Source: an uncultured SAR86 cluster bacterium
GTDB taxonomy: Bacteria > Pseudomonadota > Gammaproteobacteria > Magnimaribacterales > D2472
Length of the DNA stretch: 64,000 bases
Direction of reading: 5' to 3'
NCBI GenBank assembly: GCA_905181595.1
Contig: CAJIYI010000002.1
Span: 161,857 to 225,856 of the forward strand
The notes under the pieces were generated by a model. That model searched no databases. It was not told the origin of the DNA and saw only the letters and a list, made by a program, of their open reading frames with translations. Below, one piece after another: positions 10,054 to 18,321 of this stretch. The position numbers and the translations under genes are program-made. How positions within the stretch are numbered: position 1 is the stretch's first letter; the number at the start of each line of letters is the position of its first letter.

Positions 10054-10279
10054 AGATACTTTTGAAGCATTTATAAGCATAGTTCAAGACAAAATTATGG
10101 ATTTTACTGACGGCTCCAGTAAACCCAATTTTGAAGTAGTTAAAGATGAGGTTAGGGAGAAGTTTGATGAATTAATTCGCTCTCAAGGATATGTTTCTAA
10201 AGAAGAGTTTGAAGCGCTCGAGGCTATAGCAAAGAGATTGGAGTCTAGGCTTGACGAGCTAGAAGCAAAAACTAAGTAA
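10043..10279 (+). CDS. ubiK: Ubiquinone biosynthesis accessory factor UbiK (YqiC, BMFP family)
   Basis: Small accessory protein of the Ubi complex that forms a coiled-coil trimer and, with UbiJ, promotes aerobic ubiquinone synthesis; it also binds membranes. The 78-residue sequence has a short N-terminal amphipathic part and a C-terminal coiled coil with YVSKEEFEALEAIAKRLE, the conserved LVSREEFDVQ-type motif of E. coli YqiC. The start ATG overlaps the last codons of the HAD phosphatase. Assignment is by motif and length. It is one of two ubiquinone-related genes in this part of the window, the other being the Coq4-like gene near 13 kb. Confidence 0.85.
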   Translation: MANKDTFEAFISIVQDKIMDFTDGSSKPNFEVVKDEVREKFDELIRSQGYVSKEEFEALEAIAKRLESRLDELEAKTK

Positions 10280-10281
10280 AA

Positions 10282-10869
10282 TTATAGCTGAGATAAATAG
10301 TTATCTAGTCTCTCTGAATTCATCATGAATGCAGACTTCTTATCTGCTGCTGCCATTTTAATATCTTCTAAATTTACAGCTTCTCCAACCTGAATTACTC
10401 CGATCATTGCCATCATGACATGCGGGTCACACTGATAGACATAAACTCCCTCGGTGTCTAAAACTACGCTTATGTCTTGACTAAGCTTGCCTGCCCAATC
10501 AGCTCCGCCTGAAGGTATCATGCCATCCATTGAAACTGAGTTATGAGCTGCATCAGTGGCTTTGAAATGAATTGTATCTCCGAGAGACACCTTCAAAACT
10601 GCTGGCTCAAATATCATTTGCCCACCTTCACCAGAGTTAAGCATTTTAACAATGTGTTCTGAGCCCTCTGATAGCTGAACTTTTACAATAGGGGCTGAAT
10701 TAGCTGCACTTGAAACTGCAGCACTAGAAGCGGCCCCACATGATTGGCCTTCTAAGCAGACACTGACAGAGTTATTAAGCCTAGAGCCCAGAAGTTCATC
10801 ATATTTTTTTCCATTAAAAAATAATACTAATGCTAGAGTAACAACAAATAATGGTGTGATTTTTTTCAT
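10282..10869 (-). CDS. Membrane-tethered pseudoazurin-type blue copper protein
   Basis: Periplasmic electron carrier with a type I copper site. Residues about 70-195 align in motif order with pseudoazurin: VKMLNSGEGGQMIFEPAVLKV, the copper-ligand His in AAHNS, then Cys, His and Met in YQCDPHVMMAMIGVIQVG, and a C-terminal helical tail. In front of this is something soluble pseudoazurins lack: a hydrophobic segment at residues 5-18 and a linker of about 45 residues with an Ala/Ser-rich part (AASSAAVSSAANSA), suggesting a flexible membrane tether; the linker also has two cysteines. No copper nitrite reductase is present in the window. DsbA and cytochrome c4 are the next genes on the same strand, so it probably carries electrons to a terminal oxidase. 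Confidence 0.85.
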   Translation of the reverse strand: MKKITPLFVVTLALVLFFNGKKYDELLGSRLNNSVSVCLEGQSCGAASSAAVSSAANSAPIVKVQLSEGSEHIVKMLNSGEGGQMIFEPAVLKVSLGDTIHFKATDAAHNSVSMDGMIPSGGADWAGKLSQDISVVLDTEGVYVYQCDPHVMMAMIGVIQVGEAVNLEDIKMAAADKKSAFMMNSERLDNYLSQL

Positions 10870-10883
10870 ATTTAATAGTCTGT

Positions 10884-11501
10884 TTAAGAGACTGGTTTTT
10901 GTAATTCAATTACATGGTCTACTACTTCAAGCATTTCTGAGTGAGAGCGTTTAGCTTCTACTTTATATTGACCATCAACAAATACCATCGGAACAGCTTG
11001 CACTTTTAATTGTCTAGTCATTTCCATTGCTCTTTTAAGTTTTTGTTTTACAGAAAACGAGTTCATCTGCTTTTTAATCTCAGCTCTATCAAAATCAAAT
11101 GTTTCAAGGAGCTGTAAAATCGATTCTTCGCTTGAGAGATAATTTGATTCTTTGTGAATGGATGTAAATACTGCCGCATGGCCTTTGTCTCCAATTCCAA
11201 GAGCTTCAATGGTATAAAATAATTTTGCATGCAACTGATGAGCTGGACCCCATGTTACTGGCATCTTTGTCAGCTTTACGCTGCTATCTTGTTTTTTTGA
11301 CCAATTAGAGATAACCGGTTCAAGGTTATAGCAATGACCACATCCATACCAAAAAATTTCAAGTACTTCGACAACACCATCTTGCTTAACTGGCAGGGGC
11401 CTTGAAATGGTTCCATAATCTTTTCCAAGTCTAAATTCTGCATTCGCCTCGAGGGTAGAAAATAATAAGATAAAAGTTAAAAAGAATTTGTAGTTTTTCA
11501 T
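10884..11501 (-). CDS. dsbA: Thiol:disulfide interchange protein DsbA
   Basis: Periplasmic oxidoreductase that introduces disulfides into exported proteins and is reoxidised by DsbB (encoded at 16.1 kb). It has a signal peptide ending at about residue 21 (ANA), a thioredoxin fold and the active site FWYGCGHCYNLEP, with the cis-proline region VQAVPMVFVDG near residue 175. The dipeptide is CGHC, as in protein disulfide isomerases, rather than the CPHC of E. coli DsbA, which would alter its redox potential. Length 205 is normal. It overlaps the cytochrome c4 gene by four bases (ATGA), and the cytochrome c4-dsbA-engB-polA arrangement is known from Pseudomonas. Confidence 0.92.
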   Translation of the reverse strand: MKNYKFFLTFILLFSTLEANAEFRLGKDYGTISRPLPVKQDGVVEVLEIFWYGCGHCYNLEPVISNWSKKQDSSVKLTKMPVTWGPAHQLHAKLFYTIEALGIGDKGHAAVFTSIHKESNYLSSEESILQLLETFDFDRAEIKKQMNSFSVKQKLKRAMEMTRQLKVQAVPMVFVDGQYKVEAKRSHSEMLEVVDHVIELQKPVS

Positions 11502-12151
11502 TTTTGATAAAGTCCGTGCATGTAGTTAGCCAAAGCTTCTATGTCTTTGTCTTTTAAGTTTTGAGATGCTGATTGCATCACCAGTGAGTAGTCTCCCGCA
11601 TCTCTTTCAAGACTGCGATAAGCTTTTAAAGTTGAAATTAGATAAGCCTTTTGCTGACCTGAGACTCTAGGAAACCCAGCTTGAGCATTACCAGCGCCAT
11701 TAATAGAATGACATGCTGTACAAGAAGGAATGCCTCGCTTTAAGTCACCAGCCATGTACAAGCTCTTTCCAAGAGCTAAAAGCTCCTCATCATCTTGTGC
11801 CTGGCCTACTGCCAAAGGCTGGGAGCTATAAAATGCTGCTATGTCTAAAAGCTCGCCATCTGAAAGATTTTTAAGATAAGGAATCACGGACATCATTAAG
11901 ACGTTTTCACGCTCCCCTTGTTGAAAATATTTGAGTTGCTCAGCAATGTAACGCTGATTTTGTCCTGCTAGGTTTGGCCAATCAGAAGCGATGCTTTTGC
12001 CTTGAGCACCATGACAAGCTGCACATTGAGCCACTAGAGCTGATCCAGCTTTTGCATCCCCAACATCAAGCAAATCAGGTATCTCAATTTCAGACGCAAG
12101 ACTGCCAAAGGACATAAAAGTCAGGACAATCATTAAATAAGTTTTCAACAT
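11498..12151 (-). CDS. Dihaem cytochrome c4
   Basis: Periplasmic or membrane-associated electron carrier that feeds terminal oxidases. A signal peptide (residues 1-19) is followed by two homologous cytochrome c domains, each with a CXXCH haem site: CAACH near residue 43 and CTACH near 146, with Met ligands expected in VLMMSVIPYL and YSLVMQSAS. Length 217 is typical for cytochrome c4. It is coupled to dsbA by a four-base overlap and sits divergently from engB with about 65 bases between. Together with the tethered pseudoazurin it forms a small periplasmic electron-transfer cluster. Confidence 0.92.
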   Translation of the reverse strand: MLKTYLMIVLTFMSFGSLASEIEIPDLLDVGDAKAGSALVAQCAACHGAQGKSIASDWPNLAGQNQRYIAEQLKYFQQGERENVLMMSVIPYLKNLSDGELLDIAAFYSSQPLAVGQAQDDEELLALGKSLYMAGDLKRGIPSCTACHSINGAGNAQAGFPRVSGQQKAYLISTLKAYRSLERDAGDYSLVMQSASQNLKDKDIEALANYMHGLYQK

Positions 12152-12216
12152 ATATTGTGCGTTATGGTAATAGAAAGCATATTATATGTCCTGCGTGGCT
12201 TGAGATAAATGATCTA

Positions 12217-12801
12217 ATGAAAAATCCTTTCAAAAATACCGCTTTTTTATTTGGCATAACAAAGTACCAAAAGCTCCCAGAAGACACTGGAACAGAGATT
12301 TTATTGTCTGGTCGCTCAAATGCAGGTAAATCTAGCGCATTAAATGCTCTTACCAAAAATAAAAAATTAGCACGAATTAGTAAAACCCCTGGGCGAACAA
12401 CTGAAATTAATTTTTTTGAAGTAGAGGAAGGTTTTAAGTTTTTAGATCTGCCAGGATATGGATTTGCAAAATCTGGTCATTCTAGACGCAAGGATTGGGG
12501 GCCATTGTTAGGTGAGTATTTTGAAAAAAGACAATCTTTAAAAGCAGTGGTTGTATTTATGGATATTCGCCATCCACTTAAACCCATAGATCTTGAAATG
12601 ATTGAGCTATGCGAAAACTTTGATGTTCCTTTTATTCCAGTCCTCACAAAATCTGACAAGGTATCAAATAATGTATGCGCGAGCACTCAACAGAAGGTTT
12701 TAAAAGAAACTAATGCTCCTCATGTAATAGCAATCTCAGCCCTGAAGGGAACTAATTGTGAAAAACTAGGAAAAATTTTGCTAAAGTATGTCGATGGTTA
12801 A
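12217..12801 (+). CDS. engB: Ribosome biogenesis GTPase EngB (YihA/YsxC)
   Basis: Essential GTPase of the TrmE-Era family needed for large ribosomal subunit assembly. G motifs are visible: GRSNAGKS (G1), TPGRT with the switch threonine (G2), DLPGYG (G3), TKSD (G4) and SALKG (G5). I start at ATG 12217 (MKNPFKNTAFLFG); the open frame reaches 12157 but those 20 residues are not conserved and overlap the promoter region shared with cytochrome c4. Corrected length is 194 residues, typical for the family. It overlaps the Coq4-like gene downstream by 14 bases. Confidence 0.94.
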   Translation: MKNPFKNTAFLFGITKYQKLPEDTGTEILLSGRSNAGKSSALNALTKNKKLARISKTPGRTTEINFFEVEEGFKFLDLPGYGFAKSGHSRRKDWGPLLGEYFEKRQSLKAVVVFMDIRHPLKPIDLEMIELCENFDVPFIPVLTKSDKVSNNVCASTQQKVLKETNAPHVIAISALKGTNCEKLGKILLKYVDG

Positions 12802-13363
12802 ATTATCTTTTCAAGATCAATCCTGTGACCTAACCCTTGAGGAAGGGCTGGAAGAGTATCGTGCCTACCTTCAAGCCAACGGCAAAAAACAGTTAATCGA
12901 TAAACCTAATTCAACAATTATTAGGGATCATGATGCAACTCACGTTATTTTTGGACTTGATACCTCTATTGAACAAGAGTCTTTGTTAGATTCATGGGTT
13001 TTGCGAGGCTGCCATTGGAAATTTAAAGAATTATTTGCATATTCAAAATTACCTGAGCTAAAAGAGTTAAATAAACATTTAAAAAAAGAGTTGGGTTACC
13101 TCAAGCTGTTGCTTGTCGTCTTTAAACTAATCCCTATCAAGCAGAAGATAGGACGTCGAACAAAGGCAATGAATAAAAAATGGCCTTTTAAATCTCCAGA
13201 CTCTTTAATGACTCAAAGAGTGTGTGATTTAAGAAAAGAATATGGCATCAAGATTCTTGAGCCGGAAGAAAGAGTTATTGCAAGATCCATTAATTTGGGC
13301 AGGAACAATTTCTTCCTAGTGAGCTTCATTCCAATTGGCCCCTTGGTTTGCATCAACAATTAA
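12788..13363 (+). CDS. Coq4-family protein, ubiquinone biosynthesis
   Basis: Probable member of the Coq4 family. Eukaryotic Coq4 belongs to the ubiquinone synthesis complex and has been linked to removal of the C1 carboxyl of the ring. The key sign is the metal-binding HDxxH(x11)E motif: HDATH near residue 48, eleven residues, then Glu in SIEQESLL; the surrounding FGLDTSIEQE resembles the Coq4 GLPVTVEGE context. No signal peptide; a hydrophobic segment lies near residue 105. E. coli lacks Coq4. As read, the frame ends at 13363 and runs 48 bases into the convergent polA 3' end. A one-base correction near 13275 would end it at TAG 13317-13319, sharing CTAG with the polA stop, the pattern seen at the other convergent pairs in the window. 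That shorter end is my inference. Confidence 0.72.
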   Translation: MSMVKLSFQDQSCDLTLEEGLEEYRAYLQANGKKQLIDKPNSTIIRDHDATHVIFGLDTSIEQESLLDSWVLRGCHWKFKELFAYSKLPELKELNKHLKKELGYLKLLLVVFKLIPIKQKIGRRTKAMNKKWPFKSPDSLMTQRVCDLRKEYGIKILEPEERVIARSINLGRNNFFLVSFIPIGPLVCINN

Positions 13364-16016
13364 AGGAATATCCAATTTAACTGCACTTTCCATCAGGCTA
13401 ATTACATTGAGTTAGGGCTTCTTCTGCAAAATCTTTTTTGACCTCAAAAATAAGCTCATCATGAACCTGCATAATCATTTTAATATTTGGATTGTCCTCT
13501 CCAATCCATTCATCAACATCAATCATGGCTTTCTTAATAATGTCTGCAGCAGAGCCTTGCAAGGGAGCATTAATTGCAGCTCTTTCAGCTGCCTGTCGTC
13601 TTAACCCATTAGATGCGTTAATTTCAGTTACATGAAGTTTCCTGCCTAAAATAGTCTCTACATACAGGTTTTTCTTTGCTAGCTCCTTAGTAGAATCCAT
13701 GTATTCCCTGACGCCAGTGTATCTCTCAAAATAAGTATCAAGATAAGCCTGAGCTTCATGGCGAGGAATGCCTAGCTGCCTGGTTAATCCAAAAGCTGAC
13801 ATGCCATAAATTAAGCCAAAGTTAATTGCCTTGGCGCTTCTTCGATGATCGGTGGTTACCTCTTCTAAAGGCACATCAAAGATTTCAGAGGCAGTAGCAG
13901 AATGCACATCAATATTATTATTGAAGGCATGGGTAAGGTTTTTATCTCCAGATAAATGCGCCATGATTCTTAATTCAATCTGTGAGTAGTCAGCTGAGAT
14001 TAAAACATTCCCTTTTTCAGCCACAAAGGCTTCACGTATTTTTCTGCCTTCGGCTGTTTTGATGGGTATATTTTGTAAATTAGGCTCCGTTGAAGATAGC
14101 CTGCCAGTTGAAGTGACAGCTTGTTGGTATGAAGTATGAATTCTTTTGGTATCAGGATGTTGAATATTTACTAGGCTGTCAGTATATGTAGATTTTAGTT
14201 TTGCTAGTCCTCTGTACTGAATAATAACCTTTGGTAGCTCATACTCTTCGGCCAAACGCTGCAAGGTATCTTCGTTTGTAGAAGGTTGGCCCTTTGGGGT
14301 TTTCTTTAATACTGGTAATTCTAATTTGTTGTATAAGATCTCTACCAATTGCTTTGGCGAATCCATATTAAATTCTTCGCCTGCCATCTTAAATGCTGTT
14401 TTAGATAGTTTATCAATTTTTAGACCAAGCTCTTTTGAATACTCTGCTAGCATATTTGTATTGATCTTCGCCCCATTAGTCTCAACTCTCAGCAAAGATT
14501 TAAGCATGGGATATTCAAGCGTTTTAAGCAGATTAATTAGTTTAGGCTCTTTTTGCAGCTTCTTGTCCAAGAGATTAAATAGTCTAAAAGTAATGTCGGC
14601 ATCTTCTGCGGCATAAAAAGTCGCAGCAGGTATCTCTACTTGAGCAAAGTTAATTTGCTTGGATGCAGAACCAGCAACTTCCTCATATTTCATTGGTTGA
14701 TATTGCAAATAATGCACAGCCATCCTATCTAAGCCATGCCTTGTACCAGTGCTGTTTAAGACATATGACATCAACATAGTATCGCCAAGAAATTCAGTAA
14801 CTTTAATGCCATGTCTATTAAGAATCGGTAAATCAAATTTAAGATTTTGGCCCACCAGCTTTGTTTGGTTATTGGAGATTGCCTCCCCTAAAGTTTTAAC
14901 TATGGTGTTTAATGAAAGCTGTTCAGGCATGCCATCGTAGGAGTGTTGAATAGGAATGTAACAGCCCTCTCCCTCTTCACAAGACAGAGATATGCCAAGA
15001 AGGTCTGCCGTCATCGTATCTAAAGACGATGTCTCTGTGTCAATGGCAAAGGCTGAGCATTTATTCAATTTCTCTGCCCAAGTTTTTAAAGCCTTATCAG
15101 ATAAAACTGTTTCATATTCTTTTGAGGGCACTGATGCTATTGGCTCATCCGTGGACCGACCATCCGAAGATTTAATCCAATTCTTAAACTCAAGAGATGC
15201 AAAAAGCTTATTGAGCTCTTCCTGGTTTTCAGTGGCTGCTAGCAATTCGTCTAGAGAAACAGATAAATCTACGTCTTTTTTAAGCGTTACAAGCTCAACA
15301 TTTCTATCTAGATCTTGAATAGAATCTCTTAAATTTTGACCAACAACACCAGGAAAATTTTCTGCATTTTGAGTAATCCCTTCTAGGTCTTTAAACTCAT
15401 TTAGCCATTTAACTGCAGTTTTGGGGCCAACCTTAGGAACCCCCGGAATATTGTCTGAAGTGTCACCAACAAGGGCCAGGTAATCTATTATTTGATCTGG
15501 GTGAACCCCAAACTTTTCTTGCACGCCGGCTACGTCATAGACCTTGTTGTTCATGGTGTTTACCATTTTGACCAATGGATCTTCAACAAGCTGCATTAAA
15601 TCTTTGTCCAGTGAAGAAATAATCATAGGAATTCCTCTTTGAGCTCCCATCACTGCCAAGGTTGCAATAACGTCATCAGCTTCAACGTCTGGAATTTCAA
15701 CAACAGGCATCCCCATAGCATTGCAAATAGATTTTAATGGCGCTAATTGCTCTCGGAGCTCTGGCGGCATTGGAGGTCTGTTTGCTTTGTAATCTTTATA
15801 AATAGAATGTCTAAAGTTTTTTCCCTTAGCATCAAAAATTGCTAAGTAATGAGAGTTAGGATTTTCATTCCTGAGATTGCGGAGCATATTAGTCACGCCC
15901 TTCACAGCTCCTGTTGGCAATCCAGTCGAAGTTGTTAAAGGCGGCATTGCATGAAATGCTCTGTATAAATAAGAAGAGCCATCGATTAGAAAAATTTTTT
16001 TATTAGGATTTGTCAT
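13316..16016 (-). CDS. polA: DNA polymerase I, frameshift near the C-terminus
   Basis: Repair and Okazaki-fragment polymerase. In order: 5' nuclease domain (residues 1 to about 290, FLIDGSSYLYRAFHA at the start), 3'-5' exonuclease domain with AIDTETSSLD, so the proofreading acidic residues are kept, and the polymerase domain with motif A (ADYSQIELRIMAHLSGD), motif B (RRSAKAINFGLIYG) and motif C (QVHDELIFEV). The uninterrupted frame stops at 13398, but shifting one base near 13410-13420 restores the expected tail (LMESAVKLDIPL, then GANWNEAH) to a stop at 13316-13318, about 900 residues in all. It lies convergent to the Coq4-like gene and divergent from dsbB. Confidence 0.95.
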
Positions 16017-16099
16017 GAAAATTTATTATGTCATTTGGTTTTTATATAAGCCATGGATAATATAAGATCATCTTACTTTTAGTTTTTTAGAATAAAGTT

Positions 16100-16600
16100 A
16101 TGGGTATCGTAAAAAAAATATTTTTCTTGCCATCGGCAGTCAATCTATTGGTTGGGCTTGGTTTGGTAATTGGGGCCTATCTGTTTCAACTCATAGGATA
16201 TTACGATCCCTGTCCGCTTTGCATTCTTCAGCGCTGGGCATTTGGTTTTATTGCAGTGTGTGGGCTGGTTCTATTGATTCCCAATCTTTATCCTTTAATT
16301 AATAAGATTATTTTGTTTATCGCTTCTTTACTCTCCTTAGGTGGAGGAATGATAGCTGGAAGACAGATCTATTTGCAGCATCTGCCAGCTGATCAAATAC
16401 CTACATGTGCTCCTCCCATGGATTTTTTAATGGACACCCTCCCATTTATGGAGTTAATACAAACCATTCTTTTGGGAGACGGCAATTGCGCTGAATATCA
16501 ATGGAGATTTATTTTTAATTTTGCTGAATGGGCTTTATTATTTTTTGTAATGCTTTTTGTTTATAACCTATACTTCATATTTACAGGGTTTAAACGATAA
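16100..16600 (+). CDS. dsbB: Disulfide bond formation protein DsbB
   Basis: Inner-membrane protein that reoxidises DsbA and passes electrons to ubiquinone. Four membrane segments are apparent (residues about 10-30, 42-62, 68-85 and 138-160). The first redox pair is CPLC in the first periplasmic loop. The second pair is formed by Cys in PTCAPP and Cys in DGNCAEY in the second loop. An Arg follows in CILQRW, as in quinone-binding DsbB. Length 166 is normal. Together with dsbA at 10.9 kb the window holds a complete oxidative folding pair. Confidence 0.93.
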   Translation: MGIVKKIFFLPSAVNLLVGLGLVIGAYLFQLIGYYDPCPLCILQRWAFGFIAVCGLVLLIPNLYPLINKIILFIASLLSLGGGMIAGRQIYLQHLPADQIPTCAPPMDFLMDTLPFMELIQTILLGDGNCAEYQWRFIFNFAEWALLFFVMLFVYNLYFIFTGFKR

Positions 16601-16637
16601 ATTGTAGCTAAGCTACACCTTAAATATCTAAAATAAT

Positions 16638-16649
16638 CTATTGCAATAG
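16638..16649. repeat. Perfect 12-bp palindrome upstream of pckA
   Basis: CTATTGCAATAG is a perfect palindrome about 120 bases before pckA and 16 bases before the candidate -35 element. A second inverted repeat, TGTAGCT-A-AGCTACA, lies at 16603-16617 just after the dsbB stop but has no T run, so it is a poor terminator. The palindrome could be an operator for control of gluconeogenesis; the binding protein is unknown. Confidence 0.4.
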
Positions 16650-16664
16650 GATTTCCTTACTTCA

Positions 16665-16693
16665 TTGACAATCTAGATCAAATAAATTCAAAT
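16665..16693 (+). promoter_or_regulatory. Candidate sigma-70 promoter of pckA
   Basis: A perfect TTGACA at 16665-16670 is followed after 17 bases by TCAAAT at 16688-16693, four of six matches to the -10 consensus. It leaves a leader of about 70 bases before the pckA ATG. Consensus matching only. Confidence 0.4.
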
Positions 16694-16769
16694 CCACTAC
16701 ACAAATTATGTATGGTTTTGCTTGCCTTCGGAATGTAAAATAAACTAATACGAGAGATAAGATAAATAT

Positions 16770-18311
16770 ATGGAAAATAGTACATTGAGTGAAATATTTG
16801 AATTAGGCACAGAAGAGCTAATTGATGTTGCTGTTAAGAATAATGAGGGTGTTATAGCAAGTAATGGAGCTCTTTCCTTGGAAACGGGCGAAAGAACTGG
16901 AAGAAGTCCCAATGATAGGTTTATCGTTCAAGAAGATAGCACTTCTCAGCTAATAGACTGGGGAGACATCAATAAGCCTTTTGATGCTGATAAATTTTCG
17001 CTTCTTTGGAACAAAGTTGATGCTTATTTAGCAGAAAAAGATAGATATCTTTCCAAGGTGCACGTTGGTGCCCATGCAGATCATTACATCCCAGTCAATG
17101 TGACTGCAGAAAGCGCATCTCATAGCATGTTTTCTCAGCTAATATTTATTAGCCCCGCTGAATTCAATCCCCAAGAGAAAAAAGAGTGGCAGATTATGAG
17201 CGCTCTTAACTATCAGTGCTCACCGGAAGAAGATGGAACAAACTCAGAAGGATGCGTAATTATTAATTTTGCAGCAAGAAAAGTTTTATTGGCTGGGATG
17301 AAGTATGCGGGAGAAATGAAAAAATCTATGTTCTCAGTCCAGAATTTCTTGATGCCTGAGAAAGATGTTCTACCTATGCATTGTTCTTCTAACGTTAACA
17401 AAGAAGGAAAGGTCTCCCTTTTCTTTGGTTTGTCTGGAACAGGAAAAACAACCTTGTCAGCAGATCCTACTTGTTCATTGATCGGTGATGACGAGCATGG
17501 ATGGGGCGAAGGCACTGTATTTAATTTTGAGGGTGGTTGCTACGCAAAAACAATAGATCTTTCTGAAAAGAATGAGCCTGTTATCTGGAAAGCTATTAAG
17601 CACGGAAGCATTATTGAAAATGTTGCTCTTGATGATTCTAAAACCCCAGATTACTCAGATACATCCTTGTCAGAGAATGGAAGGTGTTGCTACCCTAGAA
17701 CGCATATTGACGATGCAATTGAATCAAATGCTGCTGGAGAGCCAGAAACTGTAATATTTTTAACGTGTGATTTAACTGGTTTGATTCCACCTGTCTCCAT
17801 CCTTTCTAAAGAAGCTGCGGCCTACCACTTCCTTAGTGGCTATACTGCAAAAGTTGGATCAACGGAAGTTGGATCAACAGAGTCAATTGGCTCTACTTTT
17901 TCTACTTGTTTTGGCGCTCCGTTTTTTCCAAGACCAGCTGGCGTTTATGCCGATCTATTAATCAAAAGAGTTAAAGCATTTGATTCAAAAGTTTTCCTAG
18001 TTAATACGGGTTGGACTGGTGGTCCTCACGGCATTGGGTCTAGGTTCGATATACCAACTACTCGTAGAGTAATTAATGCAATTCAAAATGGTGAGTTAAA
18101 TAATATTGAAACTCAGCATATTGATGGTTTAAATCTAGATGTGCCAGTATCAATTGAAGGCATCGACTCCAAAGTATTAACTCCTAAGGCAACATGGGAA
18201 GATCAAGATCTTTATGAAACCTATCTCAAAGACTTGGTTCAGCAGTTTCAGAATAACTTTAAAAAGTTTTCTGTAAGGCAAGAGATTGTGGAAGCAGGTC
18301 CCTCAATATAG
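16770..18311 (+). CDS. pckA: Phosphoenolpyruvate carboxykinase (ATP)
   Basis: Decarboxylates and phosphorylates oxaloacetate to phosphoenolpyruvate, the entry step of gluconeogenesis. The 513-residue protein has [12 protein letters not shown] near residue 40, the kinase-1a loop [11 protein letters not shown] near 222, the metal-binding DDEHGWGEG near 240, RTHIDDAI and the C-terminal [15 protein letters not shown]. All are ATP-type PEPCK signatures. The gene stands alone behind its own probable promoter, and gshA follows after 10 bases. With pgk and tkt it points to active gluconeogenesis, as expected in a heterotroph living on amino or organic acids. Confidence 0.96.
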   Translation: MENSTLSEIFELGTEELIDVAVKNNEGVIASNGALSLETGERTGRSPNDRFIVQEDSTSQLIDWGDINKPFDADKFSLLWNKVDAYLAEKDRYLSKVHVGAHADHYIPVNVTAESASHSMFSQLIFISPAEFNPQEKKEWQIMSALNYQCSPEEDGTNSEGCVIINFAARKVLLAGMKYAGEMKKSMFSVQNFLMPEKDVLPMHCSSNVNKEGKVSLFFGLSGTGKTTLSADPTCSLIGDDEHGWGEGTVFNFEGGCYAKTIDLSEKNEPVIWKAIKHGSIIENVALDDSKTPDYSDTSLSENGRCCYPRTHIDDAIESNAAGEPETVIFLTCDLTGLIPPVSILSKEAAAYHFLSGYTAKVGSTEVGSTESIGSTFSTCFGAPFFPRPAGVYADLLIKRVKAFDSKVFLVNTGWTGGPHGIGSRFDIPTTRRVINAIQNGELNNIETQHIDGLNLDVPVSIEGIDSKVLTPKATWEDQDLYETYLKDLVQQFQNNFKKFSVRQEIVEAGPSI

Positions 18312-18321
18312 CCACTTTTTA

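Noticed and set aside
16603..16617. Inverted repeat after dsbB as a terminator
   Set aside because: The 7-bp stem is followed by CACCTTAAAT, not a T run, so termination is unlikely.
17850..17890. Apparent 15-bp tandem duplication in pckA (VGSTE twice)
   Set aside because: The segment has the same length as the family's GTE-x-G-x-TEP loop, so it is homologous sequence and not an insertion.
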